Of a stretch of 64,000 nt of DNA, positions 8,403-17,797 are shown one piece after another; within the stretch, counting starts at the first letter, position 1, and each line of letters starts with the position of its first letter. The DNA lies in contig NZ_CP014168.1 of NCBI RefSeq assembly GCF_001717955.1, positions 1,581,001 to 1,645,000 of the forward strand, given 5' to 3'. The notes beneath the pieces were generated by a model. The model was not told the origin of the DNA and did no database searches. It worked only from the letters and a program-made list of their open reading frames with translations. A program made the translations under genes and the position numbers. This DNA comes from Sphingomonas panacis (GTDB lineage Bacteria > Pseudomonadota > Alphaproteobacteria > Sphingomonadales > Sphingomonadaceae).

Positions 8403-9118
8403 GGGCGCGGCGCAACCTGTTCGATCAGATCGATGATCCGCGCGATATCGGCATCGCGCGACAATCGGTGGTCGCCATCCTTGACGAGCGTAAGCTGGAC
8501 ATCGGCTGAACGGATCAACTCGGCCAGCCGCACGCTGCGGTTCCACGGCACGTCGCGGTCGACCATGCCGTGGATCAGCCGCACCGGCACGTCGATGGCG
8601 ATGGGGCCGAACATCAACCGGTTGGCCTCGCCCGATTGCCAGAAGGCGCGCGTATAGACGGTCGGGGTGTCGGCATAAGGCGAAGGGCGTTCGAGCCGGC
8701 CGGCTGACAGGATCGCGAGCTTCTCCTCGACGGTGAAGCCCCAGTCGGTGAAGTCGGGCGCGGGCGCGATGCCGACGAGCGCCGCGACTTTCCCTGGGTG
8801 ATCGCGTGCGATGAGCAGCATCAGCCAGCCGCCCATCGACGATCCGACCAGTACCGCTGGCCCGTCGACGAGCTTGTCGAGCAATTCCAGGACATCGTCG
8901 CGCCACCCGGCGAGCGTCTGTTCCTCGAAGACGCCCTCGCTTGCGCCGCAGCCGCCGTAATCGAAGCGCAGGAACGCGCGGCCGGTCGCCTTCGCCCACG
9001 CTTCGATTGCGAGCGCCTTGGCGCCGGTCATGTCGGATGCGTAGCCGGGCAGGAAGACGATCGTCGGGCCGGCGCCCGGCGTGAGGTGATAGGCGAGCGC
9101 GGGGCGGGGATCGGTCAT
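8399..9118 (-). CDS. alpha/beta hydrolase
   Basis: 239 residues. The fold is shown by the N-terminal IVFLPGYASDMTG oxyanion region, the nucleophile elbow GSSMGG (Ser near 94), the acid in the DRDVPW loop and the catalytic His in KDGDHRLSR near the C-terminus. The early FDYGGCGAS and the overall length match cytoplasmic esterase/serine-hydrolase proteins of the RBBP9/YcfP-like type. Substrate unknown. Overlaps the downstream TPR gene (ATGA). Confidence 0.82.
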   Translation of the reverse strand: MTDPRPALAYHLTPGAGPTIVFLPGYASDMTGAKALAIEAWAKATGRAFLRFDYGGCGASEGVFEEQTLAGWRDDVLELLDKLVDGPAVLVGSSMGGWLMLLIARDHPGKVAALVGIAPAPDFTDWGFTVEEKLAILSAGRLERPSPYADTPTVYTRAFWQSGEANRLMFGPIAIDVPVRLIHGMVDRDVPWNRSVRLAELIRSADVQLTLVKDGDHRLSRDADIARIIDLIEQVAPRP

Positions 9119-9166
9119 GCCTGGGCTTTACCCGGCCTCTCGATCCTCGGCAAACGGCGCCGCTGG

Positions 9167-10225
9167 TTAGAAGCGGAAGCCCGGCGCGCGTGCTTTGGGA
9201 TCTGACGTGCAGATGTCGCGCAGCGCGCCCCACTGATCGGCGTCCAGCACCGGGCGGTCGTTGTGATGCAGCTTCGCCGCGGCGATGAAGCGCGCGGCGC
9301 GATCCTGCGATATCGGGTGCGTCGAGAGATAAGCGGTGAGACGGCCGACGCCGCCCGAATCCTCGCCCGCCGAGAGCCGTTTGAAGAAGCGCGCGGTCGG
9401 CAGCGGCGAGATGTGCGCCTGCGCGAGCGCGTCGATCGCGAACCCGTCGGCGCGGGCTTCCGCGTCGCGCGAGTAGGCCGAGGCGAGCAGCGCGTTGGTG
9501 TAGCCGCCGACATGCCCGTCGAGGCCGCCGAGCAGCACGCTGAGCCCGAGCTGGCGGAGCAGCGATTCGAGCACGTCGCGGTGGCGGACGTGGCCGAGTT
9601 CGTGGGCGATCACGCCGGCGACCTCGTCGGGCGAGGCGGCGGCTTTGACGAGGCCGTCGAACAGCACGATTCGGCCGCCCGGCAATGTCACGGCGTTGAC
9701 GATCGGCAGATTGACGACGCTGACGCGCACGTCGCGGTCGCCCGGATCGATGCGGGCGACGAGCGCGGCGAGCGCTTGCGGGCCGTTCGGGCCGGCGCAG
9801 TTGCGGTCGCCGAAGTCGCGGGCCATCATGTCGCCGAGCTTGCGTTCGACCGATTGCGGGACGGCGCGGGCGACGAGCGCGGGCGTCATCAGGAAGAGCG
9901 CGACCGCAATCGTGGCTAACGTTGCGCACAGCGCGGCCGCGGGCCAGAGGCCGATCCGGTCGATCAGGCGGCCGTAGCGTGTTGGAGCCGGGAGGCGGGA
10001 GGCGAGATCGGCGGGGATGCCGCCGGGGAATCCTATTCTCCAGCCGGTTGAACCCTTTAGGCCGTAGATCGCGGCGCCGTCGACCGCGTCTCCGGCGACG
10101 AGATCGGCGAAGCGGTAGGGGCCTTCCACCCTGTCACGTTCGACCAGAACGAACGCATCCCCGTCCGCCACCAGCTCGGGCTCCCGGCGCAGCGCGCTGA
10201 GGCCGTCGTAATGCCACACGCGCAT
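9167..10225 (-). CDS. M48 family metallopeptidase, membrane-anchored
   Basis: 352 residues. The zinc site HELGH is at 208-212, with the third ligand glutamate expected in the SRDAEARADGFAIDALAQA segment. One transmembrane helix lies near 93-115. The first about 80 residues form a small cytoplasmic domain of unknown fold. M48 peptidases act in envelope protein quality control. The start ATG shares one base with the stop of the upstream DUF898 gene (TGATG), so the two are translationally coupled, a pairing I recognise from other proteobacteria. Confidence 0.85.
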   Translation of the reverse strand: MRVWHYDGLSALRREPELVADGDAFVLVERDRVEGPYRFADLVAGDAVDGAAIYGLKGSTGWRIGFPGGIPADLASRLPAPTRYGRLIDRIGLWPAAALCATLATIAVALFLMTPALVARAVPQSVERKLGDMMARDFGDRNCAGPNGPQALAALVARIDPGDRDVRVSVVNLPIVNAVTLPGGRIVLFDGLVKAAASPDEVAGVIAHELGHVRHRDVLESLLRQLGLSVLLGGLDGHVGGYTNALLASAYSRDAEARADGFAIDALAQAHISPLPTARFFKRLSAGEDSGGVGRLTAYLSTHPISQDRAARFIAAAKLHHNDRPVLDADQWGALRDICTSDPKARAPGFRF

Positions 10226-11322
10226 CAGATCGCGCCGATATCGAAGGCGTCGAGCAGCCCCTCGCCCTGGCCCGGCCGGCGCGTGGTGGATTGCGTCAGG
10301 CGCGCCAGATCGATCTCGCCATAAGCGTGCATGTGGCGGATGAAGAACGTCCAGTTGCGATAGCCGACGAAGATCTGGCCGATGCCGAGCGTGCAGACCA
10401 CCAGCGCGATGTTTCCCGCGAACAGCCTGATCCAGTCCCCCGTCGTCGCGGTGAAGGCGAACTCCAGATCGCCCAGCCGAAGCGCCCCCACCGCCTCCCG
10501 GAAATAGGCCGAATAGAACACCAAAGCGATCACGCCGAGCACGACGAAGAACAGCAGGTAGAAGCCCGCCAAGATCGCGAACATCACGGCCGCCGTCACG
10601 CCGTCGCTCGGCAGGCTCCGCCACGACCCCATCCCGCCCGCGACCATGCCGAACACCACCAGCGCGATCACCGCGACCAGGAAGAACACCGGCGCCAGAT
10701 AGAACAGCAGGAAGCGCAGGAAGATCGGCGCGGCGCGCGCGCTCGCCTCGAACCGATAGGGGCCGAAGCTCATCTCGCCCCAGCGCTCGTTCCACAGCGT
10801 CGTCATCGTCCAGGGGACGAGCAGCCCGAGCGTGAACGACCCCAGCACGCTCTTCCACAGATAGCTCCAGCCGAACGCCAGCCCGAACGTGTCGCTGCCG
10901 CCGCGAATGCCGTGCCACAACGTGCGGCTGAGCCGGTAGCGCAGCGCGCGGAAGATCGCGACGCCGGTGAGGAAGAAGAAGGCGAGGTACAGGCCGAGGC
11001 CGACCAGCCCCGCCACCCCTTCATGCCCGCGCATCATCGCGCTGTTGAGCACGACGAGGTTGATGAAGCCGAACGGGATCACGAAGATCAGCATCGCAAG
11101 GCCATAGCCGATCATCAGCTCGCGCCCGGTGCCGGTCCATTCGAGCCGATCGTCGATGAACTGCGTGCGGCTCCACAGATAGCGCCGCTCGCGCGTGCGC
11201 GCCCAGAACAGATAGACGCCGAGCGTGACGATGCTCAGCAACAGGTTGGTGAAGGCGATCGGCGCGAACTCGCGCCAGTCGCCCGAGAAGGTGAAAGCCT
11301 TGTTGCCTTGCGATTCGTGCAT
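10225..11322 (-). CDS. DUF898 (YjgN-type) membrane protein
   Basis: 365 residues with about eight hydrophobic helices. The N-terminal FTFSGDWREFAPIAFTN, the YLFWARTRERRYLW motif repeated in spirit at LWHGIRGGSDTFG and the GYRNWTFFIRHMHAYGEI end are typical of DUF898. Function is unknown; the coupling with an M48 peptidase is the only functional hint. I chose the ATG at 11322, with GGGGAGC about eight bases upstream, over a longer proline-rich start. Confidence 0.82.
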   Translation of the reverse strand: MHESQGNKAFTFSGDWREFAPIAFTNLLLSIVTLGVYLFWARTRERRYLWSRTQFIDDRLEWTGTGRELMIGYGLAMLIFVIPFGFINLVVLNSAMMRGHEGVAGLVGLGLYLAFFFLTGVAIFRALRYRLSRTLWHGIRGGSDTFGLAFGWSYLWKSVLGSFTLGLLVPWTMTTLWNERWGEMSFGPYRFEASARAAPIFLRFLLFYLAPVFFLVAVIALVVFGMVAGGMGSWRSLPSDGVTAAVMFAILAGFYLLFFVVLGVIALVFYSAYFREAVGALRLGDLEFAFTATTGDWIRLFAGNIALVVCTLGIGQIFVGYRNWTFFIRHMHAYGEIDLARLTQSTTRRPGQGEGLLDAFDIGAI

Positions 11323-11502
11323 GTTCCGTAGCTCCCCCAACCCGGAGGCGGTTGGAGCGCAGGGCGGGGGCGGGGTCAATGTGTTAAAAAGAAGCGGCGA
11401 TTATCGTGGAACTCGTAAACCAATCTCTCGTAACCTAACGGTATCGAAAATGACGGGGTTTAGAAGGCCGACGCTTAGAAACCTGATTTGAAAACACGGC
11501 TC

Positions 11503-11524
11503 GGCACCAATTAATTGTGGTGCC
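11503..11524. terminator. AT-loop hairpin upstream of the ATPase gene
   Basis: GGCACCA at 11503-11509 pairs with TGGTGCC at 11518-11524 across an eight-base AT-rich loop. It lies in the 280-bp gap where composition falls from GC-rich to AT-rich. It could be a terminator or a regulatory hairpin in the leader; no poly-U tract follows. Confidence 0.35.
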
Positions 11525-11600
11525 GGTTGCGCTCTGTGCGGTATTGCCGTGAGGATCAAGTGCGCTTCTAAGTAAGCCACTTCCAAGGGAGTCGGCGTAA

Positions 11601-13139
11601 ATGGCTGTCGAATTTTTAAAACTATTCGGTTTCACGGAAGACCCTTTTGCGTCGACAAACGCCGCAGATGAGCCACTTATCGACCGATATTTCGTGCAGC
11701 CCCCGTTCTTCCCATCCGTGATTGGCGATCCCAGCAAACCCAAGAGCAACGTCGTTTTTGCTCCACGTGGCGGGGGTAAGACGGCGCAGAAAATCATGAT
11801 CGAGCGAAAAAGTGAAATTGATGGTGGGTTCTTGTGCGTTGCGTACGATAAGTTTCCACTTGATGGCATTAAGCAAATAACAGACGCTGACGCTGAATAC
11901 CACATCACCAATATAACTAGGCTGTTGTTAGTAGCAGTATTAATATCGTTAACCGATGTTCATAAAAGCAATGTTGACGCTACGGATCGTGAGTTAATCG
12001 TGGATCTGTCTAAACAGCTTCTTGGTGGTCTTTCGCAATCTCGTTTGAAAGATGAAATTGACTCGATAAAGTCGCTCGGTCAGAAAACTCGTGAGTCATG
12101 GAGGAAATATGGTGGTGCGGCAATTAGTCTTGTGAATGCGGTGCTTACTTCATATGGAGCTGCGGCGATTGTCTTGCCTGAATCCAATCAGAAAAACTCA
12201 GAATCGACGCGTTTCAAATTTGAAGCTCTCGTAGCATTGGCGATAAAGATCGGATATCAGTCGGTCTATATATTAGTTGATCGTACAGATGAGCTGACCC
12301 TTACCGCGCAGAATGCTGACAAGGCTTTTGCGTTTATATCGCCCGTTCTTATCGACCTGCCTCTTCTGGAAACTGCTGGGGTTGGCTTTAAATTTTTTCT
12401 TTGGGATCAGATGAAGGAGCCTTACCAAGAGGGGGGTGGCCGGCCCGATCGTTTGCTTGAATACACGCTTGATTGGTCGGTAAGCGAGCTTGAAAAGGTT
12501 CTTGAGCGCCGTCTTCAAACTTACTCTGACGGTCAAGTGTCAAGGTTTGACCAGCTTCTCTCTGGCGCGCCGTATGACGTGCACAGGATGATATCCTATT
12601 TTGCGAATGCTTCGCCACGAGATATGGTTAGAATTTGCAAAAAGATCGTAGATGAGCACACGAAGTCTGGAGTATTTTCTCCAAAGATCGACTTTAAAAC
12701 TGTCAAAGTTGCCCTAGCTTCGTTCTCTCTTGAACGAGCTAGGGAGCTTTATGGGGCCTTCATATCTGATCTTAAAAAAGTGGGGGAGCTGACATTCACT
12801 ACAAACTTCCTCGCAAACGACGTTTTTCGGATCGGTGCACAAGGCGCTAGGGCAAAGGTACAGAAATGGCAGAGCGCGGGTGCGGTTATTAAAATTGGCG
12901 AGCTTCCAAACAAGGGTAATCGCCCACTCTATAACTATGGTATCGTTGATCCTAGGCTCGCGCTCGCTGTACTATCCGACGCCAGTTTAGAGGAGGCAAT
13001 GGATAATTACTTAGTTATCTGCCCTCATTGCAAGGATTTGCGGATTGGGATCAAGGGGTCGATTACATGTCCCGGTTGTCAGGGTAGCTTCGAAATGGCG
13101 GATGCTGACAGCTTAGCGACGGTATGTGCAATAGCTTAG
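11601..13139 (+). CDS. P-loop ATPase with C-terminal zinc ribbon, AT-rich orphan
   Basis: 512 residues. Walker A is PRGGGKT at 55-61 and Walker B VYILVDRTDEL at about 222-232, so this is an ATPase of the STAND/AAA-like kind. The N-terminal FGFTEDPFASTNAADE segment and overall layout resemble the Sll1717-type P-loop ATPases. The C-terminus carries two CxxC pairs (CPHC near 474 and CPGC near 490), a zinc ribbon. GGGAG lies ten bases before the ATG. The gene is AT-rich, stands alone between unrelated GC-rich genes and is probably acquired. A defence or DNA-related role is a guess from similar islands. Confidence 0.7.
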   Translation: MAVEFLKLFGFTEDPFASTNAADEPLIDRYFVQPPFFPSVIGDPSKPKSNVVFAPRGGGKTAQKIMIERKSEIDGGFLCVAYDKFPLDGIKQITDADAEYHITNITRLLLVAVLISLTDVHKSNVDATDRELIVDLSKQLLGGLSQSRLKDEIDSIKSLGQKTRESWRKYGGAAISLVNAVLTSYGAAAIVLPESNQKNSESTRFKFEALVALAIKIGYQSVYILVDRTDELTLTAQNADKAFAFISPVLIDLPLLETAGVGFKFFLWDQMKEPYQEGGGRPDRLLEYTLDWSVSELEKVLERRLQTYSDGQVSRFDQLLSGAPYDVHRMISYFANASPRDMVRICKKIVDEHTKSGVFSPKIDFKTVKVALASFSLERARELYGAFISDLKKVGELTFTTNFLANDVFRIGAQGARAKVQKWQSAGAVIKIGELPNKGNRPLYNYGIVDPRLALAVLSDASLEEAMDNYLVICPHCKDLRIGIKGSITCPGCQGSFEMADADSLATVCAIA

Positions 13140-13380
13140 AGGTCTAAAGACGCGCGCTTTTCTATCTACCGTTAAATAATCATCGCTCCCACACAGAGCA
13201 CGTATATTGATACCCGGCGATCTATAGTATCGTATTTGCGAAAAATTTCGATATTATTTTTAATTCGCTTAGTGCTATTCAATAAATTTGGAGAGCGCGG
13301 TGGCGGATCGGGAGAGAGCTTAACGAGTAAATGAGAATCGATACGGTGCATCGCGCCCGCCACCACGCTACGGCTCCACC

Positions 13381-14712
13381 GTGACCCGCCTGATCCTCGC
13401 TCTCCTCCTGCTCACCCTATCAGGCTGGAGCGCCACCGCCGCCGCGCAGATCGTGCCGCCGCCGCTGGCCGCGCCGGTGGTCGCCTTGCCGTCTCCCGTC
13501 TCGCCCGCAGCCCCGCCGCTGCCGGGCGCGCAAAGCGACAGTCAGGCGTTGCTTCAGGACGGCGCCGAATACGCCCGCCAATATGACGTGCCGATCGAGG
13601 AAGCGATCCGGCGGTTGCGCGCGCAGGCCGCGAGCGTGCCGGCGACCGATGCGCTGGCCGAGCGGTTTCGCGCGCGGCTCGCCGGCATCGCGATCGAGCA
13701 TCGTCCGGCCTATCGCATCGTCGTCACGCTGACCGGCACTGCGCCGGTGCCGCCCGAGTGGATCGACGCGGGCGGGATGCTGGTGCCGGTGGTGTTCCGC
13801 ACCGGCGCGAAGGCGACGCGCGAGCAGATCGTATGGGCGATGACCAACCATCAGGCCGCGATCCGCGCCGCCTTGCCCTCGCCGCCGAGCATGGGGCTGG
13901 ACCAGCGTACCGGCGAACTGGTGGTGACGATCGGCACTGCCGACCCGGCGGCGCGCGCGGCGATCCAGCGGCGGATCGCGGCGATCGTCGGCGTGCCGGT
14001 GCGGATTCGGCTGATCGAGAGCCGCGACACGGATTTCGCGCCCGAGGGCGGATCGCGCGTCGATGGTCTCAACCCCGGTGACGATCGCCGCTATCTCTGC
14101 ACGACCGGGTTCAACGTCACCGACGGCGCGCGCTTCGGCATCACCACCGCCGCGCATTGCCCCGACGATCTGCGTTACCGCGAGCCGGGCGGGGGAATCG
14201 TCCCGCTCGTGTTTTTGGGCCAATGGGGCTGGGGCTATCAGGACGTTCAGATCAACCTCAGCGCGGCGCCGCTGTCGGCCTTGTTCTTCGTCGATGCCGC
14301 GCGCACGATCGACCGGCCGGTCACCACGCAGATCGGGCGCGGCTCGACCCGCAGCGGCGACTTCGTCTGCCACCGTGGCGAGCGCACCGGCTATAGCTGC
14401 GCGCTGGTCGAGCTGACCGATTTCGCGCCGGCGGGCGATCTGTGCGGCGGCGCGTGCCTGCCCAATTGGGTGACGGTGGCCGGGCCGACCTGCCTGGGCG
14501 GCGACAGCGGCGCGCCGGTGTTCAGCGGGACGGCGGCGTATGGCATCCTGAAAGGCGGGAGTTACCGGCGCGACGGGAGCTGTGCGTTCTATTTCTATAT
14601 GTCGGTGGACTATCTGCCGGTGGGGTGGTCGCTGGTGGGCGTGGCGAGCGGCGGCAGGGATGCGGGCGCGCATCCCGTTAGCGAGCGCTGGGGCACGGTG
14701 ACGTTACCCTGA
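13381..14712 (+). CDS. secreted chymotrypsin-fold serine protease (S1 family)
   Basis: 443 residues from a GTG start. A signal peptide (TRLILALLLLTLSGWSATAAAQ) and a proline-rich linker precede a helical pro-region (about 50-230) and the protease domain. The triad is visible: His259 in TAAHC, Asp near 287 in YQDVQIN, and Ser near 376 in GGDSGAP. The large pro-domain recalls alpha-lytic protease and streptogrisins, where it guides folding. Cysteines near CTTGF, CHRGE and CGGACLP suggest disulfides. Probably periplasmic or extracellular. Confidence 0.85.
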   Translation: MTRLILALLLLTLSGWSATAAAQIVPPPLAAPVVALPSPVSPAAPPLPGAQSDSQALLQDGAEYARQYDVPIEEAIRRLRAQAASVPATDALAERFRARLAGIAIEHRPAYRIVVTLTGTAPVPPEWIDAGGMLVPVVFRTGAKATREQIVWAMTNHQAAIRAALPSPPSMGLDQRTGELVVTIGTADPAARAAIQRRIAAIVGVPVRIRLIESRDTDFAPEGGSRVDGLNPGDDRRYLCTTGFNVTDGARFGITTAAHCPDDLRYREPGGGIVPLVFLGQWGWGYQDVQINLSAAPLSALFFVDAARTIDRPVTTQIGRGSTRSGDFVCHRGERTGYSCALVELTDFAPAGDLCGGACLPNWVTVAGPTCLGGDSGAPVFSGTAAYGILKGGSYRRDGSCAFYFYMSVDYLPVGWSLVGVASGGRDAGAHPVSERWGTVTLP

Positions 14713-14713
14713 A

Positions 14714-14796
14714 CCGTTCGCACTGAGCTTGTCGAAGTGCGCGCCCCCCAGCGAAGCACCTGTGGCACGTGCTTCGACAGGCTCAGCACGAACGGG
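14714..14796. repeat. REP-like inverted pair (family A)
   Basis: Left arm CCGTTCGCACTGAGCTTGTC (14714 onward) and right arm ending GGCTCAGCACGAACGGG face each other around a 24-base centre. Other copies lie at 37938-38015, 47892-47960, 61766-61847 and, split by the IS110 element, at 50482-51721. It may fold as a terminator after the protease gene. Confidence 0.85.
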
Positions 14797-14942
14797 GGAG
14801 GGCGGGCGATGCGATCGCGCTGTTGTGACAAAGGCCGCAATTCCGTTGCGCCGGCGTCATGTTTCGCTCGCCAGCATCATGGTTAATGCCCTAGTCTCGC
14901 CCGCGAAGATTGGGGGGCTGATCTTTGCGCGACGGACGAACG

Positions 14943-16916
14943 ATGGCGGGCGGCGTGGGGGCGCGGGCCGGGCATATCGCCGGGATCGACGGATTGCGCG
15001 CGCTGGCGGTGCTGGCGGTGGTGGTGTTCCATCTCGACGCGCGCTGGCTGCCGGGCGGGTTCGTCGGGGTCGATGTGTTCTTCGTGATCTCGGGGTTCGT
15101 CGTCGCGCATTCGGTGGCGGGGGTTCGCGCCCGTAGCTTCGGGGCGTATTGCGCGGGGTTCTACCGGCGGCGGTTCCTGCGCATCCTGCCGGCGCTGTAC
15201 GTCTATGTGCTGGTGGTGGCGCTGGCCGGCGTGCTGCTGCTGCCGACCGCCGAGGTGACTCGCTTCGTCGAGCTGACCGGCGCGGCGGCGGTGTTCGGGC
15301 TGAGCAATGTCGCGTTGCTGTGGAAGGCGGGCGACTATTTCGCGGCGGCGAGCGATTACAACAGCTTCACGCAGACCTGGTCGCTGGGGGTGGAGGAGCA
15401 CTATTATCTGCTGTTCCCGGCGGTGTCGTGGTGGCTGATGCGCCGGCCGCAAGGGGGCCGGGCGCGCTGGTGGGGGATCGGCGCGGTCGGGCTGGCGTGC
15501 GCGGTGTCGCTTGGCGCGGCGTGGTGGTTCACGCAGCATTGGCGCGCGTTCGCGTTCTTCCTGCTGCCGGCGCGGTTGTGGGAGCTTGGCATCGGCATGC
15601 TGCTGCGCTGGCTGGGCGAGCGGGTGGTCGTGCGCGGGGGCGCGTGGTGGTCTGGCGTCGCGCTGGCGGCGCTGTTGCTGAGTTTCGGGGTGACGCGCGA
15701 GGATGCGTTTCCGTGGCCGGGGGCGCTGCTGCCGTGCGTCGCGACCGTGGTGCTGCTGGCGGTGCTGTGGCGCGGCGGCGGCGGGTGGCTCGCGCGGGTG
15801 CTTGGCGTGGGCGTGCTGCGCTGGGTCGGGGCGATCAGTTACTCGCTGTATCTGTGGCATTGGGGCGTGGTGGTGCTGATGCGCTGGACGGTGGGGCTCG
15901 ATACGCTTGCGCTGAAGGCGCTGGCGGTGGGGCTGATGCTGGCGCTGGGGGGGGCGAGCTATCGCTGGGTCGAGGTGCCGCTTCGGCGCGATCGGCGGTT
16001 GATGGGGCTGGAGACGCCGGCGTTCTTCGCGGGGTTCGCAGTCGTGGCGGTGGTGGTCGCGGCGGCGTGTGTGGGGCTGCTGTATGCCAAGCCGTGGATT
16101 GGGCTGGCCGCATCGAACGACGCGGCGGTGTGGAACCCGGCGTTCGTCCCGGCGGCGGGCGCCTGCGCGGTGGCGCGCGGCACGGTCGATTTCGGGAGCG
16201 GGTGGCGGGTTACGTATCGGCCCGCCTGCGCGGCGGCTGGCGCGCGGCGGCTGTTCGTGGTCGGCGATTCGCATGCGGGGGCCTATGCGTTGCTGCTGCA
16301 TGAGGTGGCGGCGCGGGGGATGCCGGTCGATCTCTATACGGCGGGCGGGTGCCGGGTGATCGATGTCGACGATGCCGTGCTGCCGCCGGGCTGCGCGGCG
16401 TTCCGCGCGCGGGCGCTGGCCGAGGTGCGCGCCGCCGCGCGGTCGGGCGATGTGGTGTTTTTGCCGGGGCTGTATACGCCGCTCTACCGCACGCTGTGGG
16501 ATGGCGCGGCGCTGCGCGATGCCGGGGAGGCGCGGATCGCCGAGTCCGAGGCGCGGCTGCGGGCGGTGCTGGGGCGCGGCGTGACGGTGATCGTCGAGGC
16601 GCCCAAGCCGGTGATGCCGACCGCGCTGTTCCGCTGCGCCGACTGGTTCAACCGCGGGAGCGGCTATTGCCGGCCGGGCTGGCACGTGCCGCGCGCCGAG
16701 GCCGAGGCGCGCCGCCGCCGGCCGCTGGCGGCGCTGGTGGCGATCCGGCGTGACCTGCCGGGGGTGCGGCTTTGGGACCCGCTGCCGGTGCTGTGCGGCG
16801 CGCGGTTCTGCGACGGCTATCGCGACGGCAAGCCGATTTATTATGATGCGCATCATCTGAGCGCAGCGGGCAACCGGCTGCTGGTGCCGGCGTTTCTGGG
16901 CGTGCTGGGGCGATGA
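14943..16916 (+). CDS. membrane O-acyltransferase with SGNH domain (OafA-type)
   Basis: 657 residues. The first about 370 are acyltransferase-3 membrane domain with the signature GIDGLRALAVLAVV, a conserved VDVFFVISGF, RRFLRILPALY and WSLGVEEHYY. The C-terminal part is an SGNH hydrolase-like domain with the nucleophile in GDSHAG near 441 and the His in DAHHLS. These proteins move acyl groups, usually acetyl, across the membrane onto sugars. It opens an overlapping run of four glycan genes. A TTG at 14925 with a G-rich sequence before it is an alternative start. Confidence 0.87.
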   Translation: MAGGVGARAGHIAGIDGLRALAVLAVVVFHLDARWLPGGFVGVDVFFVISGFVVAHSVAGVRARSFGAYCAGFYRRRFLRILPALYVYVLVVALAGVLLLPTAEVTRFVELTGAAAVFGLSNVALLWKAGDYFAAASDYNSFTQTWSLGVEEHYYLLFPAVSWWLMRRPQGGRARWWGIGAVGLACAVSLGAAWWFTQHWRAFAFFLLPARLWELGIGMLLRWLGERVVVRGGAWWSGVALAALLLSFGVTREDAFPWPGALLPCVATVVLLAVLWRGGGGWLARVLGVGVLRWVGAISYSLYLWHWGVVVLMRWTVGLDTLALKALAVGLMLALGGASYRWVEVPLRRDRRLMGLETPAFFAGFAVVAVVVAAACVGLLYAKPWIGLAASNDAAVWNPAFVPAAGACAVARGTVDFGSGWRVTYRPACAAAGARRLFVVGDSHAGAYALLLHEVAARGMPVDLYTAGGCRVIDVDDAVLPPGCAAFRARALAEVRAAARSGDVVFLPGLYTPLYRTLWDGAALRDAGEARIAESEARLRAVLGRGVTVIVEAPKPVMPTALFRCADWFNRGSGYCRPGWHVPRAEAEARRRRPLAALVAIRRDLPGVRLWDPLPVLCGARFCDGYRDGKPIYYDAHHLSAAGNRLLVPAFLGVLGR

Positions 16917-17797
16917 AGGCGGCGATCATCACGCCGACCTATCGCAACGATCTGGAGATCGTGCGGGGGTTGTGCGCGTCGGTCGATGCGTTCGTGGGGG
17001 CGGACATCCACCATTATCTCGTCGTGCCGCGTGGCCAGTATCGGCTGTTCGCCGACCTGAACGGGCCGCGCCGGACGGTGACGGTCATCGAGGACGTGCT
17101 GCCGCGCGGCTTCTTCAAGCTGCCGTTGCCTGCGCGGCTTCCGTTCACCGGCCGAGCGTTGCGCGAAGGGTGGGTGGTGCCGGGCCGGTGGCGGGTGAGC
17201 GGGTGGATCATCCAGCAGATCGTCAAGCTGAGCGCCGACCGGATCTGCGATGCCGAGCTGTTGCTGTTCATCGACAGCGATGTGCGGCTGTTGCGGCCGA
17301 TGGACGCGGCGCTGTTCCGGCAAGGCGATGCGGTGCGCTTCGTCCACAAGCCGGGGCTGGGCGCGGACCAGCCGGCGCAAGGCGCGTGGAGCCGTACCGT
17401 CGGGCGGCTGCTCGGGATCGAACCGCAAGCCTATTATGGCGCGGATTATGTCGGCAACATCATCTCGTGGCGGCGCGATACCTTGCTGCGGCTGCAGGCG
17501 CGGATCGCGCGCACGACGGGTTTGCCGTGGCAGGTCGCGGTCGGGCGCGAGCCGCTGTTTTCGGAATATATGGCTTATGGGGTGTTCATCGATCATGTCG
17601 AACGCGGCGACGGCCACGCGCGCACGCCCGAGAGCCTGACGCTCAACTCGTGGAATTACGCGCTGTCGCTGCCGGGTGAAGAGGAGCGATTTCTCGCCGA
17701 CTGGCAGCCGCATCATATCGGCGTGCTGCTGCAATCGACCGAGCGGCTCGCGCCCGACACGCGCGAACGCATCATCGCCGCGCTGGCGGCGCGGTGA
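16913..17797 (+). CDS. DUF6492 glycosyltransferase-like protein
   Basis: 294 residues. It begins with a nucleotide-sugar transferase-like IITPTYRNDLEI strand and has a DSD motif at about 121 (LLLFIDSDVRLL), the metal-binding element of GT-A folds. A second feature is the EPLFSEYMAYGVFID segment. DUF6492 proteins occur in capsule and exopolysaccharide loci. Donor and acceptor sugars are unknown. The gene overlaps the acyltransferase stop (ATGA) and shares a base with the next gene. Confidence 0.7.
   Translation: MKAAIITPTYRNDLEIVRGLCASVDAFVGADIHHYLVVPRGQYRLFADLNGPRRTVTVIEDVLPRGFFKLPLPARLPFTGRALREGWVVPGRWRVSGWIIQQIVKLSADRICDAELLLFIDSDVRLLRPMDAALFRQGDAVRFVHKPGLGADQPAQGAWSRTVGRLLGIEPQAYYGADYVGNIISWRRDTLLRLQARIARTTGLPWQVAVGREPLFSEYMAYGVFIDHVERGDGHARTPESLTLNSWNYALSLPGEEERFLADWQPHHIGVLLQSTERLAPDTRERIIAALAAR

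Noticed and set aside
13172..13366. 64-codon minus-strand frame after the P-loop ATPase
   Set aside because: Lies in AT-rich non-coding sequence and has no family features; a small partner gene cannot be excluded but is not supported.
14883..16856. 657-codon antisense frame over the first acyltransferase
   Set aside because: Composition of proline, arginine and histidine typical of antisense GC-rich frames; the sense frame has clear acyltransferase and SGNH motifs.
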